This document shows, in pieces, positions 29,911-41,248 of a stretch of DNA of 64,000 nucleotides. A program made the translations under genes and the position numbers. The DNA is from Histomonas meleagridis (lineage: Eukaryota; Parabasalia; Tritrichomonadida; Dientamoebidae), in assembly GCA_020186115.1 (NCBI GenBank), contig WSYJ01000092.1:594001-658000 (forward strand), given 5' to 3'. The notes beneath the pieces were generated by a model. It worked only from the letters and a program-made list of their open reading frames with translations. It was not told the origin of the DNA and made no database searches. The stretch's first letter is position 1; every line of letters begins with the position of its first letter.

Positions 29911-31578
29911 ATGTGTTCTTTCTTTCTGGTTTTACCCATGTGTTTCTTTTGCTCATTACAAATTTCTCCAAAAAATTCAGGTTCAACGATTTTTAGTGAT
30001 CAATTATCTATTTCTCAAACTCTCAAACATTCTCCTTATATCACTTTAGAATCCAAAGGCCATATATGTTTACCTATCCCAGCCCATAACAAAGAGTGTG
30101 TATCCATTAAAATCACAAAATTTATTATGCAATCAGCGAATGAATCAAATACATTTAATTATATCACAGAAGAATATCAGCATCATTCCTCTTTATTAAA
30201 GTTACCGATATCATATGTTAAACATTGTTTCAAATTCTCTTCTTTGACATTTAATCATTTTTCATTAAAAGCTCATTTACCAATTTCAATGAATAATAAT
30301 TTCATGAAGAAAATGTTCAAATTCAATGAAAATGCTCAAGTTCTAATGTATAACTTTTTTATTTTGGAATTTTTTTTATTTTTTGAAATCAATTTTTTAA
30401 TGAATAAATTGAAAGCAAACGAAAAGAAAAAACATAAAAATATTTTTGTTTTCGTTATATTCTTTATGAACTCTTATCAAATATATAATGATGATAATTT
30501 AACACTTACAATCACAAATTCAAATGATTTTATTGATGTTGATCAATATCAAAATATAACGAAATTTATAATTATCAGTGAAAATATTTATTCAATTCCA
30601 GGTAATTCATTTTCAGGATGGCCTTCAGTTGTTTCAGTTAATTTTGGTAATTCAGTCACAAATATTGGAAGTTGTGTGTTTTTGTCATGTTCTAAATTAG
30701 TTACGATTATCATTGGAGAAAATGTTACAGAAATTGGTGGTTCAGCATTTTCATTGTGTTCATCAATCAAAAACATTACAATTCCAAATTCAGTCACAAC
30801 AATTGGAAATTCAGCATTTTCATCATGTTCTAATTTAACTTTATTAATACTTGGCTATGGAATAAGAAATATTGGAAGTTCAGCATTTGGTAATTGTTAT
30901 AATCTTCAATGTATTTATTATTATGGAGATTCAGAACCAGAAATTGGTGAAAATGCATTTTATAATGTTTTTACAAGTGTTATCACATATCCAACATACG
31001 TAGGAAGTAAATTTGGAAATTTAGATGTTGATAAAGACAACACAGAAGGAACATGCGAACCACTTCCAACACATTCATTTTCTAATTCGAATACATTTAC
31101 TGCATCACTTCAAAGTGATATTTCATTATCATTTTCATATACATTAACAATTACATTATCAATTACACATTCATTAACTATTTATGAAACAAAAACGAAA
31201 ACATTTTCATTATATATAAATAATTCGACATTTTCATATATTGAAACAGAATTTATTTATTACAATTATACGATTGTTATTTATTCGACTTATTGTAATT
31301 ATTATTCCAATTTCTTTACAATGTTTTACACTTCCAATGAAAATTCGCCAAATGGAATTACGACAAATGCTTTGATTGGAATTATTTGCGGATCATTTGC
31401 ATTTGTTTTGATCATTGTTGGAATTGTTATATTTTTAGTGAGAAGTAATAATAAGAAAGAAAAATCGAAATCAAAGTTACAATTTAAGGACACGACAACA
31501 TCAAGTACAAAGCAAATTGAAGAAGTAAATAGTTTAGTTGATGATATTGTGAAAGAAGATGAAGACAATTGGCTATGA
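29911..31578 (+). CDS. BspA-like LRR protein with unrelated amino extension (copy A)
   Basis: 555 residues. Residues 1-178 have a signal-peptide-like start (MCSFFLVLPMCFFCSLQ), an unrecognised domain and a hydrophobic stretch near 146-165. A second signal-like segment (IFVFVIFFMNS) then precedes YQIYNDDNLTLTI, the usual mature start of this family, followed by about six TpLRRs (IGSSAFGNC type) to residue 350. A Ser/Thr-rich stretch, one TM (IGIICGSFAFVLIIVGIVIFLV) and an acidic tail complete it. The natural start may be an internal ATG near residue 160 (MNKLKANEKKK), making the first part a separate older reading frame. The LRR part is nearly identical to the copy at 32935-33905, but the amino and carboxyl ends differ. 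Confidence 0.75.
   Translation: MCSFFLVLPMCFFCSLQISPKNSGSTIFSDQLSISQTLKHSPYITLESKGHICLPIPAHNKECVSIKITKFIMQSANESNTFNYITEEYQHHSSLLKLPISYVKHCFKFSSLTFNHFSLKAHLPISMNNNFMKKMFKFNENAQVLMYNFFILEFFLFFEINFLMNKLKANEKKKHKNIFVFVIFFMNSYQIYNDDNLTLTITNSNDFIDVDQYQNITKFIIISENIYSIPGNSFSGWPSVVSVNFGNSVTNIGSCVFLSCSKLVTIIIGENVTEIGGSAFSLCSSIKNITIPNSVTTIGNSAFSSCSNLTLLILGYGIRNIGSSAFGNCYNLQCIYYYGDSEPEIGENAFYNVFTSVITYPTYVGSKFGNLDVDKDNTEGTCEPLPTHSFSNSNTFTASLQSDISLSFSYTLTITLSITHSLTIYETKTKTFSLYINNSTFSYIETEFIYYNYTIVIYSTYCNYYSNFFTMFYTSNENSPNGITTNALIGIICGSFAFVLIIVGIVIFLVRSNNKKEKSKSKLQFKDTTTSSTKQIEEVNSLVDDIVKEDEDNWL
30441..31332 (+). repeat. BspA cassette, copy A
   Basis: 892 bases that match 32935-33905 almost base for base. 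I saw one substitution (GTTGTG against GTTATG), one extra A in copy B and a 78-base segment present only in copy B, bounded by the direct repeat TCTAATTCGAATACA. Sequence similarity stops abruptly at both ends. Confidence 0.85.
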
Positions 31579-32299
31579 ATAAAATGTGTAATAATGAAAA
31601 TTTTTTGATTTAATGTATATATAAAAATTATGTGTTGTCATATAAAATAAAATGAAATCATATTAACGATTCTATCATTTTGACTTTAAAATGTTTTGAA
31701 TTAGTTTATATAAATATGAAATTTTGGATTTTGTGGTGTTTAAATAGTATCACTGACTTTAAATATTTTGTTGAACATTGATCAATAATTTTGAATTATG
31801 ATTGTAAATACATTAAATGTAAACTTTTGAATGAAATGGGATAAACTTTACTTGAATTCTTTATTCTCAAAATCAAAAAATATCTTCTAAATTAAAAATA
31901 CAATGTAATTGATTTTGGACATAAAGAACTCCTTATATTTTGTTAATTATATATAATAATAATAAACTATAAAAGCATATAATAACAGAATTGCCAATGT
32001 TAAAAAAAAATGAATTTTATAATGATGAAAATATCTTAGATAAATGAACGGCACACCAAATTAAAGCATAAATTTAGTTCTATAACATATATTCATTATG
32101 TTATTTAAAAGTGAATTTATAATGTTTTAAGGCTGTTTCTTTGATTCTGTATTAAAAGATCGATACAAATATTTCAAAATTGGTTTGAAAAACGACAATA
32201 AAACAACAGGTTTTTAAAAGTTTAACCGTGAGATTTTAAACTTTTGTGATAGCCGATGTTTATTTAGTGAAGGTCTATAGATATATTACAAGCTGAAAA
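31579..32299. other. Intergenic, no gene
   Basis: About 720 bases of AT-rich DNA between the two cassette-bearing BspA-like genes. No open frame or RNA gene recognised. Confidence 0.6.
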
Positions 32300-34178
32300 A
32301 TGAGGATCTTTCTTTTGTTCAGCATTTTCATCATGATGAAACGATTAATAACCGATACAAAGCTTATTACACCTTATATCATTCAAAAAGAAATATTAAA
32401 AATACAAAACCACGAAAACAAGAAAAGTATGACTTACAAATGTGGTGAGGATGTATCAATTAATGAAATTATGAACAAAAAATTTAAAAGATTTAACAAT
32501 AATTATAAAGTTTTGATAAACAAATTATTTTTAAATTTGATGCCATATAATGAATCTACAATAATTGTACATCAGAATTTTAATAACAAACAAAAAATTC
32601 AAAGAACATATTTTTCAAACATTTTGGAAAAATACTTTGAAATTGATATATTTGTCAAAAATGGTATATTTGATAAAACATATAACAAATCTTATGAAGA
32701 TGTATGTCCAATAAAACGTGAATTTTCACATTTTTTTATGATGCGAAACTACAACGAAGAAGGACCAAACATTTTGAATGTTTTACATCATTTAACCATC
32801 ATTTTTTCAATTACATTTCCGGTTATTTATATCAAATTTTGTCAGAAAAACACAATTTCAGTTCAGAAAATATTGACGACCAAATATACATTGAAAGTAA
32901 AAGATAAGAAAAAAATTGAAAATATTTTTGTTTCTATTTTTGTTTTCGTTATATTCTTTATGAACTCTTATCAAATATATAATGATGATAATTTAACACT
33001 TACAATCACAAATTCAAATGATTTTATTGATGTTGATCAATATCAAAATATAACGAAATTTATAATTATCAGTGAAAATATTTATTCAATTCCAGGTAAT
33101 TCATTTTCAGGATGGCCTTCAGTTGTTTCAGTTAATTTTGGTAATTCAGTCACAAATATTGGAAGTTATGTGTTTTTGTCATGTTCTAAATTAGTTACGA
33201 TTATCATTGGAGAAAATGTTACAGAAATTGGTGGTTCAGCATTTTCATTGTGTTCATCAATCAAAAAACATTACAATTCCAAATTCAGTCACAACAATTG
33301 GAAATTCAGCATTTTCATCATGTTCTAATTTAACTTTATTAATACTTGGCTATGGAATAAGAAATATTGGAAGTTCAGCATTTGGTAATTGTTATAATCT
33401 TCAATGTATTTATTATTATGGAGATTCAGAACCAGAAATTGGTGAAAATGCATTTTATAATGTTTTTACAAGTGTTATCACATATCCAACATACGTAGGA
33501 AGTAAATTTGGAAATTTAGATGTTGATAAAGACAACACAGAAGGAACATGCGAACCACTTCCAACACATTCATTTTCTAATTCGAATACATATGCACGGT
33601 CAGATTCAATATCATTATCAGAATTATATTCATTTAGTCTATCGAATACATTTTCTAATTCGAATACATTTACTGCATCACTTCAAAGTGATATTTCATT
33701 ATCATTTTCATATACATTAACAATTACATTATCAATTACACATTCATTAACTATTTATGAAACAAAAACGAAAACATTTTCATTATATATAAATAATTCG
33801 ACATTTTCATATATTGAAACAGAATTTATTTATTACAATTATACGATTGTTATTTATTCGACTTATTGTAATTATTATTCCAATTTCTTTACAATGTTTT
33901 ACACTGATAATAATGATAATCAAAATAACGATAATAAAACAACAATTACCATCATTTCTGTTTGTGTAATTGTTATAGTAATAGTCATTATCATATTATT
34001 AATTATATTATTGAAACATATTCGAAATAAAAAAGAAGAAATTTATGAAAATGATAAATCAGAACAAAATGAAAACGAAACGACGAATACATTTACAACA
34101 GGAATAAGTAACATAAATATTGAAGAAGATCCATTTGCTGAAGATTTTCAAGAAGAAAAATTTATAGAACAAATATAA
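32300..34178 (+). pseudogene. BspA-like LRR protein, copy B, one-base frameshift
   Basis: The first frame (32300-33328) encodes a signal-like start (MRIFLLFSIFIMM), about 200 unrecognised residues with a TM-like segment (LTIIFSITFPVIYIKF), a second signal-like segment and the first LRRs. It is cut by an extra A in the run at 33264-33269: copy A has five A where this has six. The rest (from about 33270 to 34178) continues in another frame with the remaining LRRs, the Ser/Thr-rich region, a TM (ISVCVIVIVIVIIILLIILL) and an acidic tail that differs from copy A. One base would make a 600-residue protein. It may therefore be functional if the base is an assembly error. Confidence 0.75.
32935..33905 (+). 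repeat. BspA cassette, copy B
   Basis: 971 bases matching 30441-31332. The extra 78 bases at about 33589-33666 encode more of the Ser-rich region. The two copies of TCTAATTCGAATACA around the extra segment suggest that copy A lost it by recombination between direct repeats. Confidence 0.85.
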
Positions 34179-34797
34179 TTTTCAATATTAGATATTTGTA
34201 AATTTTGTAATGATAATTATAAATATTATATGAATCTTATGAAATAAAATATTTCGATGATACATAACATTAATGGATTACATCGTCTTAAAAATAACTT
34301 TAAAACTTTTATAATGATATTAAATGGATATGATCAAATATCTTTAATACATTCAATACGATGAATAATGAGGTATAAATATCAAAGCACATATGGCTTA
34401 TTTACATCACAGAATATAACTTTCACACTTACACTTAATTAACATGGAACTAATTATTAATCAATAAAAAAATAAGTGCCAATTGTAAAATAACATATTC
34501 AAATTTAAAAAGTAAAGCGAAAGTAATAAATCAAGATGCAAATCAATTCATAAATGATGAAGAAAATTAATGAGTTCAATATAAACAAAAAATTAATACT
34601 ACAAAATAAAAATGAAAATAAATTTAAAAATGTTTATTTATTGTAAAACTATTTTAGAAATGAGTGTTAAGAAGCATAAAACCATAATGTAATTTTAATT
34701 TTTTTTTTTTTACAAAGACGTTAAATTACTTCACATGTTTTATTTATAGACATGTGACATGAAACATTTTCAAAAAAAAAATCAAATTAAAAATTTG
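34179..34797. other. Intergenic, no gene
   Basis: Very AT-rich with short homopolymer runs; no open frame or RNA gene that I can support. Confidence 0.6.
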
Positions 34798-36270
34798 TGA
34801 AAACATAAGATTCTCCAATCAAATTGATTTACCAAGTTTTGATTTAATTATTGAAGGTTCACCAAATATATTATGTTCTGGTGTAAGTACATTTGGAGCA
34901 TAAAGTAATAATCACTAATTTGGGAATCATTATTTGCATTTTTACAAAATAATAAAAGAAATGTTGATTTAGCTTCAGCTATTCATGCATCTTTAGATCT
35001 TAGAAGAATTAAATCGGCAGGTTATTCGATTATTTGTAATTGCTGATGGGTTATATCAAGAAAATGAACATAAACGAATACTTGAACAAGTTAATTCATG
35101 TGATCAAATTGGTATTAATACAATTGGTATAGGTATATATTCTAAAGGAACCACGAATTTATTCCCACAAGTAGTTTATTCACCACATCCTTCTTATTTA
35201 GCTTCTATTTTTGGTGAAGATTTAATAGAAAAACTTCGACAAGTTCTACTAATACAAAATTCAATACCTAAATCAGATACATTTATGAAATATTTAAAGA
35301 TATAATTTCAAATCAAGATAATCCTACATTTTCTGATCATAAAAATGAATTACATTAAATACTACCTGTACTTAAAGCATTTTCTGATTTTTCTATAATG
35401 AATAACAAGATGAAGGAAATGCAGATATTGGTTTCGTTAGTCCAACTGGAAAGGATACTCAAATGTATGTGAAAGATTTCTGAAAAGGTCAAAAAATACT
35501 TATAGTAATGTTATGGCCAAATGAATTAAATCCTGAGAAAGAGTCCACAGAAGTTCATCCAGATTATATATTTAAATCAAGTGAAGAAGGTCATACCGAA
35601 TGTATCAAAACAGCTGTAGATCATTTTGGCATTGAACTTAAAGTAGTTATAAATTAATATGATGCAATTGTTGAATTAACAAAGCAAACTAAACATGAAT
35701 ATTGTGACTATTATGCTGTATGGGTAATGTGCGGTCCACATAATGCAGTCTTACCTCATCAAAACAATCCACATGAAGATTCTAATTTAGTTGGACAATT
35801 TAATGAAGTATTAATTCAGTAATGGTAAAATGGTGGCTAAATTGTATTTTGGGCTGAAGGAGATCCACTTCATTATCAAGTTCATTTATGACTTGAAGCA
35901 GCTAAATTTTATGAGTTAGGTAATAAATGTGTTGAATTAAAGTTGGTGGTGAACATATCGGCAAGAAAATATTATTAGGTGATGAAACAGGAAAATCATC
36001 TAAAAATCAAACGAATAGAAGTCCTCAATAAAAGAACTTCATTAGCACATAACAATGGTAAAATATTTGGAGGAATTACTATATCATTTGTTGAAGAAAC
36101 TAAAAATATTACACCATTCCAACCATTTGCACATGATTCAGATGGAGGAATTGGTTCATTATATTATCCAAGTAATACTTCAAAAAGGAAAGATATACTT
36201 GTTTATACAAAATGTTTCACAAAAATATTACAGATGCTAAAAATGAATGCATTAATATATCAAATCAATT
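34798..36270 (+). pseudogene. Decayed gene with a vWA-like part and an unknown repeat-family part
   Basis: Coding pieces appear in order but in shifting frames with many stops. Early pieces are QIDLPSFDLIIEG and SAIHASLDLRRIKSAG, then VIADGLYQENEHKRILEQV and IGINTIGIGIYSKGTTNLFP, which fit the central strands of a von Willebrand A-type fold. Later pieces include HPDYIFKSSEEGHTECIKTA, DYYAVWVMCGPHNAVLPHQN, GEHIGKKILLGDETGKSSKN and HNNGKIFGGITISFVEETKN followed by FAHDSDGGIGSLYY. I believe related full-length proteins exist as a multicopy family in trichomonads but I cannot name a function. The vWA label is tentative. Clearly non-functional here. Confidence 0.6.
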
Positions 36271-36437
36271 ATTGCAGGCGGAAATGAAGAAATCATTCAT
36301 TTATGTGAACAAAATCATTCATCTTTTCAAAATGCAGATGAAACAGCAATTAAGTTTCATCGAAATGAAATTTTTAAATATATTTATGAAAATAAAATTG
36401 AAGATATTAACAAATTAAAAAAATTAGGAGAAAAATG
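36271..36437 (+). pseudogene. DUF3447 fragment
   Basis: The sequence reads AGGNEEIIHLCEQNHSSF and then ETAIKFHRNEIFKYIYEN, which matches residues of the DUF3447 protein encoded at 56161-57492 (AGGNLEIIHLCAQNNSSF and ETAIKFHNNEIFRYIYEN). It begins right after the vWA-like remnant and is not in a longer frame, so it is a broken insertion or fusion fragment. Confidence 0.75.
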
Positions 36438-37494
36438 CGTTTCATTTTTGATGATCTTATAGTAATGTTTTTATCACAAAAAACTGTTTACTTTCATACA
36501 ACTTCGAAGAACTGCTTGGAAAAATATATATAATGATTCTTGCAATAGAAGGTATTTGTTGCCTAAAATGCAAAGGATTTTAACTTTTGCAATTGCTTCA
36601 AAACGGAAGTTTTTAAAAACGATGGCCTTTAAACGATAGATTCTTTAAAAAGGCATTGTGTGATATTGTACAATGAATATTTATTCATTAAACTTTTATT
36701 CTTATCAAGGTAGACAGTTTTTTCAATACGTCTATATATTATGTGTCTTTTTAAAGACTTATTTTTTAAATGATTTCAAATGAGTATTGAAATAATGCTG
36801 TGATAACATGTTATTTTTGTACCTATGTGGAGAAATTGTAGAATTTATTTCATGAAATGTCTTTAATATTTTCGGAAGGAAGTTCACTTCAATTCAGAGT
36901 TTAGTGGTGATTTAAGTTACAAATTATAGTTTTATGAATAAAAAATTTGTGTATTCATTAAGATAATCAACCTCAAAAAGGTAATATATTATCAAAAAAA
37001 AAGAAATAATAGGTATCAATTGCAGAGGAGCAGCAATAATTATAATAACAAAAATTTTGATTTTCCATAATAAAAAAGAAAGAATAAAAACACAATCGAA
37101 ATCAAATGAATAAATTTCAATTGATAATATTTGAAGAAATTAATAATGAATTATTTTAAATGATGAAAATAGATGGATTTGAAACAAATTTTTATTAATA
37201 TTCTCAATGCTTACTTTATTAATTCAGCAATTTCATTCTATAAAACGAATATATTTCACTTTTTGTTATTGCTTCAATGTGTATCATATTGTTTTCATGA
37301 TTTCTTTTGATTTAAATTCAAGTAAAAATTGTTATTCTAAGTGATTTCATGACAACTTAGTAATTGATTTCTCTCCGCTTTTATATTATCCATTTCTAAA
37401 TTAAATCTTTGTTATTTTCATAATTTTATCAAAAATAATGTTTTTAAAAATTGACAAATATTGGTATTAAGCGCAAAATTTTTATTAAATTTAT
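36438..37494. other. Intergenic, no gene
   Basis: About 1.05 kb, AT-rich. A short stretch near 36600-36650 has AAAACGATGG and AAACGATAG, Myb-like cores without a following gene. No other feature. Confidence 0.55.
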
Positions 37495-38035
37495 TTAACA
37501 ATCATATAAAAATTCCAGACCAAAATTCCAATCGAAATAATTATCATCAAATTGTTCTGAAAATTCTGGTTGTTCTTCGTCAAAGCTGTTCTTTATATCA
37601 TTTTGTTTAATAGGAGGAATGCTTTGAGGTGAGGAAATAGGTGAAGGACTTTCGTGCGGTTGAGTTTGATAATAATTGTTGATATTTTGATTGTATATTT
37701 CATTAAATCTACGAAGACAACTGAATCTATTTCGTATGTTAATTGATGTTCTTCCTGGGAAAAATGGTTCCATTAATTTCCATTTTGGTCCAAGCTCAGA
37801 ATATTTGAGTTTCAATAACTCATCTTCTTCATGACTCCATTTCCTCTTCTGTATTGAATTCTTTAAGTGATTGTTCCATCTTTCGCGACATTGACGAACT
37901 GATCTATTTGGCATTTCGGATGCAATCAATCCCCATTCAGATTCACCATATTTTTTGGATAAGTAAGCGAAGTGCTTCATCTTCTTCTTGACTAAAATGT
38001 ATTCTTTTGATTTGGGATTTACTTGTGGAGCTCAT
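37495..38035 (-). CDS. R2R3-type Myb protein, apparent frameshift
   Basis: Two Myb repeats. The ATG at 38035 gives a start with HFSQEEDEALRLLIQK, but the frame then hits a stop; the rest of repeat one (YGESEWGLIASEMPNRSVRQCRERW) and repeat two (KRKWSHEEDELLKLKYSELGPKW through NIRNRFSCLRR) continue in another frame to 37495. The break is in a run of six T on the plus strand (37951-37956); one base fewer restores LLIQKYGESEW. The tail (about 70 residues) is Asn-, Pro- and Gln-rich with an acidic end. R2R3 Myb proteins bind AACNG-type sites in trichomonad promoters. TCATTTATT before the ATG supports the start at 38035. Probably a functional gene with a sequencing slip. Confidence 0.78.
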
Positions 38036-38041
38036 TCTATA

Positions 38042-38050
38042 AATAAATGA
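38042..38050 (-). promoter_or_regulatory. Inr-like element TCATTTATT
   Basis: On the minus strand it lies a few bases before the ATG at 38035 and matches the initiator pattern. It supports the upstream Myb start over the internal ATG after the frameshift. Confidence 0.45.
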
Positions 38051-38809
38051 AGTGACTTTTTTTGCTGTTTTTTTTTTTTTTTTGAGATTCTGAACCCATT
38101 TAATTCTTCACAAATGATTAGCTGGGAAACTTTTTGTGTGATATTCAAAAGTGGGCTTCCCTAGGCGATGCTTTTTAGGGTGCCCTAACATGTATTTTGC
38201 TTGTTGATGAAACTTTCAATAATTTTTTACTGGCATATTAATGAAATATATTTAAAAAAAATTAAAATAAATTAACGATCAATAAAATGCTATAGCTTTA
38301 ATAAAATATTAAAGTCTATAAAACTTGCAATTGAAATTTCAGCACCATTCATAGCTAAATGTAGGGATTACATTTGGTTTTGTAAATCATTATGATTAAT
38401 AATGGCACATGATCATATGATATGGATATGGGCTTTTGTGTTATTCTTAAGTCATGATTTCCATTTGTTCTCCTATATCAATTTTATCAGAGTGTTAATA
38501 TCAACAATAATTTAAAGGATGATGCCTTGCTTTGATTTTATTATTCCTGGTCTAAATCGTTTTAATAAATTCTAAGGAAATAGATGAATCAAATTAATGA
38601 GTTATTCTTTAATATTTTTCGTAAATATTTTCAAAAAAGTAAGAGAAAGTTTTTGATTTTAGGAACCGATTGGCAAATCGTTTATAATTTCTCACAAATT
38701 ATTGATTTTTTGTTTAAACCAAAATTTGAGTCTCAAACAATTCATATAATTCCTTGTTAACTTTTATAGAATTGAAAATTAAAGAACTTTAATCAGATCA
38801 TTATAATTT
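38051..38809. other. Divergent gap, no gene
   Basis: About 760 bases between the Myb and subtilisin-like genes. A poly-T run lies near 38071-38084 and GGAACCGATTGGCAAATCG near 38662. No gene seen. Confidence 0.5.
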
Positions 38810-41248
38810 ATGATATTTTCTTTATACATAATAACATCTCTTCAACTGAACATTTTAGGAGGTTATATACAAAACAGGAGTCGAAAACCAATATGCAAGT
38901 TGGGATATCATATATGCTTTATTCCACGTTATCTTGAAGAACATGGTATTGATGGTTCCGACCAAATAATAACAGTTCTTGAAAAAGGAATTGATTGGTT
39001 ACATACATTATTTTATGATAGACGTACGCCAAAACTTAATGAAGTCATTGAAAATCATCGAAAATTTAAATATATTAGTACTGTATATAAAAATATAAGG
39101 GGTGTTACTTTAAAAACTCCTGAAGGATTTATGAAAAGATATGGAAATGATAATAGTGGAACAAAAACTTCATCTGTTATAGCAGGAAAATCTTTCTTTA
39201 AAAAATCCGAAATTAACGTATTTAATGGAGTTGCACCTAATGCTAAAATTGCATTTTTGCCAAGTGGATTTATCCATAATATCCCAAAACTTATCGAAAT
39301 ATTAGAAATGTTTGATTCGAATATTGTTTTTGTAAATTCAGAATTCCCATTTTTCGAATGTGAAACTGTGTGTAAAATAAGATTTCATGAAATCATTCCT
39401 ATGATACCTTATATTTTATTTATTTCTTCTGCTGGAAATGAAGGTAAGAATTATGAACCTAGTTCAGTAATAACAATTGGAGAAAATAATAATCTTCTTA
39501 CAGTTGGTTCTCAAAAGAGAATCACTTTTTATGAAGAAGTTAAATTTATTATTAAATTAAAAGATCATAAAACTAGTGATATAATTTATGCACATGAATT
39601 AAGATTCAAAGTTGATAGGTTCAAATATCATCATGCAATATTTTATCTAACTGATAAAGTATCGGTTCCTTATGATACTAATCCAATTATTGGATTAATT
39701 AGATCAAATTATAATGAAGATTTACAGCAATTAATTCCAAAAATAGTTAATGTATTATCTGAACATATTCAAATAATTATATTTTATAATTTAAATCCAA
39801 ATTTATTTAATGAAATTATAAATGAGTTTTATAGAGATAACCCTTCGCTTTGCTTTATAGCTTGTAATGATAAAAAAATATTAGATTTTATTGACCAAAG
39901 AATTATAATTCAAAAACTTATTTTAAATACCGAAATTACTAATGAGATTAAAGCTGCTTCTTTTTCTGGAACTGGTCCAACATTTACTGGTGTTAAAAAG
40001 CCAGAAGTTGTTACACTTGGAAGTTGGATTCATGTTGCTTCATCTCAACATGGAGCAGATGAAAATCATGGAAATGAACTTATTCATTCATTATATCATA
40101 ACATTGAAGCAACTACTGGGGCTTCACTTTCTGCATCAGCTGTTGCAGGTGCAGCAGCACTTATTCGACAATATTTTACATCTGGAAAATACTTCGAAGA
40201 TTACAGAATAATTCCATCTGGTGTTCTTCTTCGTGCAGCAATAATTGAATCAGCTGTAAATCATAAAGGTGTTAAATCACCAGATAATGAAATTGGTCAT
40301 GGATCTGTTGATTTATCAACACTTCTTCCTGTAGAAGAAGATTCACAATTTGGCATTCGTATATGTGATAATTTAAAAATTACTGGAAAAAGTCATTATA
40401 TAGCATATTTCGAAGTAACAAATAAAAATGCTGATATTAAAGTAACAATGTCATATATGGATAAATTTCTTTATAAAGAATTAAGTATTTTCGAAAATGC
40501 ATATGCTGATGAATTGAATATAATGCCAATACATGATGATTTAGATTTGGTTGTTGTTGATCCGTATGGAAACATTTACTATGGTAATCATCTTGAAAAT
40601 GATCAAGAAGAACATTGTTCAACCAATGAAAAAGTAATTCTTTATAAAGATAATAATGAAGTTAAAATTGGAATTTATGAAATTCATATTTTTAGTAATC
40701 CTAAATGCGATAATACACTTTGTTCAGTTGTTTTAACAGGTCCATTTCCCCATAATGATATACACAGAAATCCAATCGTATTGCAGTTTTATCAAACTAA
40801 CACTTGCATTCATGAAAAAAATGGAAAATGTTTAAATGGAATCTTGAAATGTAATGAAGGGTATAATGGAAATCTTTGTCAAAATAAAATGGAGGAACTT
40901 GATTCTATCGGATATACAAAATGTCTAGACCCATATGAAATTACATATTTTTATATTGATTTAGAAAAAATGAAACCTGATGTGATCTATTTTGAAACAA
41001 ATATTATCGAAAGTTTTTGCGAAGAAGAAAAATTTAATAAATATTCAAAGACTTCTTTATGGTTCCATAAAAATAATGAAATCACATTTAGCCAGTTCAC
41101 TTTGATTAAAGCTTTGAGTGATACAGATTCAGGATCTGCAACTATAAAAAGTTTTGGTTTAAGATATTTATATATCATGATTTTTAACAATAGAAATGCA
41201 AGAAAATCATTCACGTTCATGATAAAACAAAAGGAAGAACAAAGTTAA
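38810..41248 (+). CDS. Subtilisin-fold (S8) protein, probably catalytically dead
   Basis: 812 residues. A short hydrophobic amino end (MIFSLYIITSLQLNILGG) is likely a signal peptide. The S8 fold is recognisable but the triad is altered: IITVLEKGIDW stands where IITVxDTGxDW is expected (Asp to Glu), NSGTKTSSVIAG where the HGTxxAxxxAG motif is expected (His to Ser), while the serine motif TGASLSASAVAGAAAL keeps its Ser and SAGNEG keeps the oxyanion Asn. NGVAPNAKIAF is intact. The carboxyl part has a beta-rich domain and an EGF-like cysteine pattern (NGKC-xxGxxKC-NEGYNGNLC). No TM follows, unlike many relatives. Family members cleave surface proteins; this one is more likely a binding pseudoprotease. 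Confidence 0.85.
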   Translation: MIFSLYIITSLQLNILGGYIQNRSRKPICKLGYHICFIPRYLEEHGIDGSDQIITVLEKGIDWLHTLFYDRRTPKLNEVIENHRKFKYISTVYKNIRGVTLKTPEGFMKRYGNDNSGTKTSSVIAGKSFFKKSEINVFNGVAPNAKIAFLPSGFIHNIPKLIEILEMFDSNIVFVNSEFPFFECETVCKIRFHEIIPMIPYILFISSAGNEGKNYEPSSVITIGENNNLLTVGSQKRITFYEEVKFIIKLKDHKTSDIIYAHELRFKVDRFKYHHAIFYLTDKVSVPYDTNPIIGLIRSNYNEDLQQLIPKIVNVLSEHIQIIIFYNLNPNLFNEIINEFYRDNPSLCFIACNDKKILDFIDQRIIIQKLILNTEITNEIKAASFSGTGPTFTGVKKPEVVTLGSWIHVASSQHGADENHGNELIHSLYHNIEATTGASLSASAVAGAAALIRQYFTSGKYFEDYRIIPSGVLLRAAIIESAVNHKGVKSPDNEIGHGSVDLSTLLPVEEDSQFGIRICDNLKITGKSHYIAYFEVTNKNADIKVTMSYMDKFLYKELSIFENAYADELNIMPIHDDLDLVVVDPYGNIYYGNHLENDQEEHCSTNEKVILYKDNNEVKIGIYEIHIFSNPKCDNTLCSVVLTGPFPHNDIHRNPIVLQFYQTNTCIHEKNGKCLNGILKCNEGYNGNLCQNKMEELDSIGYTKCLDPYEITYFYIDLEKMKPDVIYFETNIIESFCEEEKFNKYSKTSLWFHKNNEITFSQFTLIKALSDTDSGSATIKSFGLRYLYIMIFNNRNARKSFTFMIKQKEEQS

